64,000 bases of DNA from Thalassospira sp. MCCC 1A01148. GTDB taxonomy: Bacteria; Pseudomonadota; Alphaproteobacteria; Rhodospirillales; Thalassospiraceae. Shown here in pieces: positions 62,630 to 64,000 of this stretch. Position numbers and translations under genes: made by a program. The stretch lies in the NCBI RefSeq assembly GCF_001613795.1, contig NZ_LPVZ01000019.1, forward strand, positions 124,001 to 188,000, given 5' to 3'. How positions within the stretch are numbered: position 1 is the first letter of the stretch; each line of letters opens with the position of its first letter. The notes below the pieces were generated by a model. It did no database searches, was not told where the DNA came from, and was given only the letters and a program-made list of their open reading frames with translations.

Positions 62630-63217
62630 GTGATCCGCAGCCTTTATGACTGGACCATGAACCTTGCTGCCCATCGCCATGCTGGCTGGGCCCTGTTTTT
62701 CATTGCAGCGATCGAAAGCTCTGTCTTTCCGATCCCGCCAGACATTCTGCTGATCCCGATGATTATTGCGGCGCCCACGCGCGCCTGGCGCTATGCGTTG
62801 ATCTGCCTTGTCGGGTCAGTGCTGGGTGGCTTGGTCGGCTATGGGATCGGATTCTTCCTGTTTGAAGCGGTTGGGCGTCCGGTGCTGGAGCTTTATGGCT
62901 ATGCCGGGAAATTTGATCAATTCCGCGATTATTATAATGAATGGGGCGCCTGGGCGGTGTTTATCGCCGGTGTCACACCATTCCCCTATAAGGTGATCAC
63001 CATCCTGTCTGGCGTCACCGCGCTTGATCCGACTGTTTTCACCATTGCATCGATCCTGGCGCGGGGATTGCGGTTCTTTGTTATTGCCGCGCTGATCTGG
63101 AAATTCGGCCCCGTCATCCGCGAATTTATCGAAAAGAGACTGGGCCTCGTTTTCACCATATTTATTGTGGTTCTTGTTGGTGGGTTTGCCGCACTCAAAC
63201 TGATCCCGCATGGTTGA
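62630..63217 (+). CDS. YqaA/DedA-type (VTT domain) membrane protein
   Basis: About 195 residues if started at GTG 62630 (VIRSLYDWTMNLA); an ATG at 62552 would add 26 residues without a ribosome site, so I prefer the GTG. The VTT/SNARE-associated domain is visible: FFIAAIESSVFPIPPDILLIPM, LVGSVLGGLVGYGIG, and FIAGVTPFPYKVITILSGVTAL, with four to five membrane helices. Related proteins act in phospholipid flipping or membrane homeostasis; the exact role here is unknown. It overlaps dsbB by 8 bp if the latter starts at 63210. Transcribed away from the tRNA. Confidence 0.8.
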   Translation: MIRSLYDWTMNLAAHRHAGWALFFIAAIESSVFPIPPDILLIPMIIAAPTRAWRYALICLVGSVLGGLVGYGIGFFLFEAVGRPVLELYGYAGKFDQFRDYYNEWGAWAVFIAGVTPFPYKVITILSGVTALDPTVFTIASILARGLRFFVIAALIWKFGPVIREFIEKRLGLVFTIFIVVLVGGFAALKLIPHG

Positions 63218-63767
63218 CCCGATGCCAGATTCTTATGGAAGACGAAAAACGGATTTGTTGATGTTTAAATTGCTGCGCCCACGCTTTATCCCGGCCTTTC
63301 CGCCCGTCGCCCTGCTGTTGATTTCGGTGGGCAGCCTCGGCTTTGCGTTTTATGCCCAGTATGTGCAGAAGCTACTGCCCTGCGTACTGTGCCTGTATCA
63401 GCGTGTGCCGTTTTATGTGGTTGCCGGTCTTGCGGTAGTTGCCCTGCTTCTGATCCGCTTTCCTGGCGCCGCGCGGATGGTGGTTTATCTCTGCGCTGCA
63501 ACGTTTGCAGTCGGAACGGCGATTGCGTTTTACCACGTCGGTGTTCAGGAACTGTGGTGGGAAGGGCCCGCCATGTGTGGCGGGGTTCAAAGCGGTGCGG
63601 CGTCGTTGGCGGACCTCAAGGCGCAGCTGATGGCGCAGCCAATCATCCGATGTGACAAGATCGACTGGACCCTGTTTGGCATCACCATGCCGACGGTGAA
63701 TGTCTTCTTCTCGGCAGCACTGACTGTTTTCTGTTTGATTGCGCCGTCGCGCTGGATGAAAAAGTAA
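63210..63767 (+). CDS. dsbB: Disulfide bond formation protein DsbB
   Basis: 185 residues (ATG 63210; 63222 and 63261 are alternative starts). Four helices. The first periplasmic loop has the redox pair in LLPCVLCLYQRVP (Cys-X2-Cys with the quinone-contact Arg), and the second loop has two further Cys (GPAMCGG and IIRCDKIDW). DsbB reoxidises DsbA and passes electrons to ubiquinone. Coupled with the upstream VTT-protein gene. Followed by a strong terminator. The segment before 63261 is charged and could be non-coding. Confidence 0.88.
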   Translation: MVDPMPDSYGRRKTDLLMFKLLRPRFIPAFPPVALLLISVGSLGFAFYAQYVQKLLPCVLCLYQRVPFYVVAGLAVVALLLIRFPGAARMVVYLCAATFAVGTAIAFYHVGVQELWWEGPAMCGGVQSGAASLADLKAQLMAQPIIRCDKIDWTLFGITMPTVNVFFSAALTVFCLIAPSRWMKK

Positions 63768-63805
63768 CAGCAAACGACTTTGGCCGCGCCCAAGCAAATC
63801 TTTGG

Positions 63806-63836
63806 AAAACCCGCCTGACACGCAAGGCGGGTTTTT
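63806..63836 (+). terminator. Intrinsic terminator after dsbB
   Basis: A 10-bp stem AAAACCCGCC / GGCGGGTTTT with a 10-nt loop and T5 tail, 38 bp after the dsbB stop. Confidence 0.92.
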
Positions 63837-63897
63837 GCATTTCCAAGGCTCGCCTTTTACGCGAACAATTGCTCATAAATCTGACAATTCTTCGCAT

Positions 63898-63917
63898 GAT
63901 AATGAGAATTGTTATTG
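63898..63917. promoter_or_regulatory. Fur-box-like sequence
   Basis: GATAATGAGAATTGTTATTG resembles the classical Fur site (GATAATGATAATCATTATC). It lies about 75 bp before a GTG-AGC-GCC at 63992 that follows AAAGGACC and may begin a gene running past the right edge. That gene would then be iron-regulated; only three codons are visible. Confidence 0.5.
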
Positions 63918-64000
63918 TTTGCAAAAAATTCCTGGTTATATTGAGAGCCATTCGCACCATAAGTTCCGACCGGACAAAGGACCCCATTGTCGTGAGCGCC

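Overview
The window reads as a catabolic and transport region of an alphaproteobacterium with moderate-to-high GC. The hut layout, the many TRAP and ABC importers and the TCS-linked dehydrogenase operon would suit a marine Rhodospirillales such as Thalassospira. That placement is inference from gene content only. I see no IS element, CRISPR array, rRNA or phage gene. One tRNA gene is present.

Layout. 1-1.7 kb: a truncated FAH-family gene and a dienelactone-hydrolase-family gene. 1.7-10.2 kb: a LacI-controlled sugar-type ABC importer operon (SBP, two permeases, a 62-aa membrane protein, two ATPases) ending in a dihydroxyacetone kinase, with two palindromic operators in the divergent promoter region. 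10.3-21.0 kb: the five-step histidine utilisation pathway (hutC-hutF divergent from hutI-hutH-hutG-hutU) followed by a TakP-like TRAP transporter. 21.2-35.6 kb: a histidine kinase/NtrC-type regulator pair, then a sigma-54 promoter with palindromic upstream sites. This drives a branched-chain-type ABC importer with two SBPs plus Fe-alcohol dehydrogenase, GabD-type aldehyde dehydrogenase and a second Fe-alcohol dehydrogenase. A convergent gene for an exported cyclase-family hydrolase carries the same palindrome and its own sigma-54 promoter, so the two units look like one regulon.

35.75-62.38 kb is bracketed by a 56-bp direct repeat (55/56 identical). One copy is the 3' part of an intact tRNA-Leu(CAA) gene; the other is an orphan fragment. 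This is the footprint expected of integration at a tRNA gene, although no integrase is visible inside. The bracketed segment holds two catabolic modules. The first is a CoA-dependent beta-oxidation set for (probably hydroxycinnamate-like) aromatic acids: feruloyl-CoA-synthetase-like ligase, thiolase, HSD10-like SDR, enoyl-CoA hydratase, thioesterase, acyl-CoA dehydrogenase, two TRAP transporters and a MarR regulator, with twin operators at the divergent promoter. The second is a SorC-regulated polyol/sugar module: ribose-type ABC importer, aldo/keto reductase, GlpD-like dehydrogenase, DhnA/LsrF-type aldolase, FGGY kinase and perhaps a GMC oxidoreductase.

62.6-64 kb: a YqaA/DedA-type membrane protein and DsbB, then a Fur-box-like sequence at the right edge.
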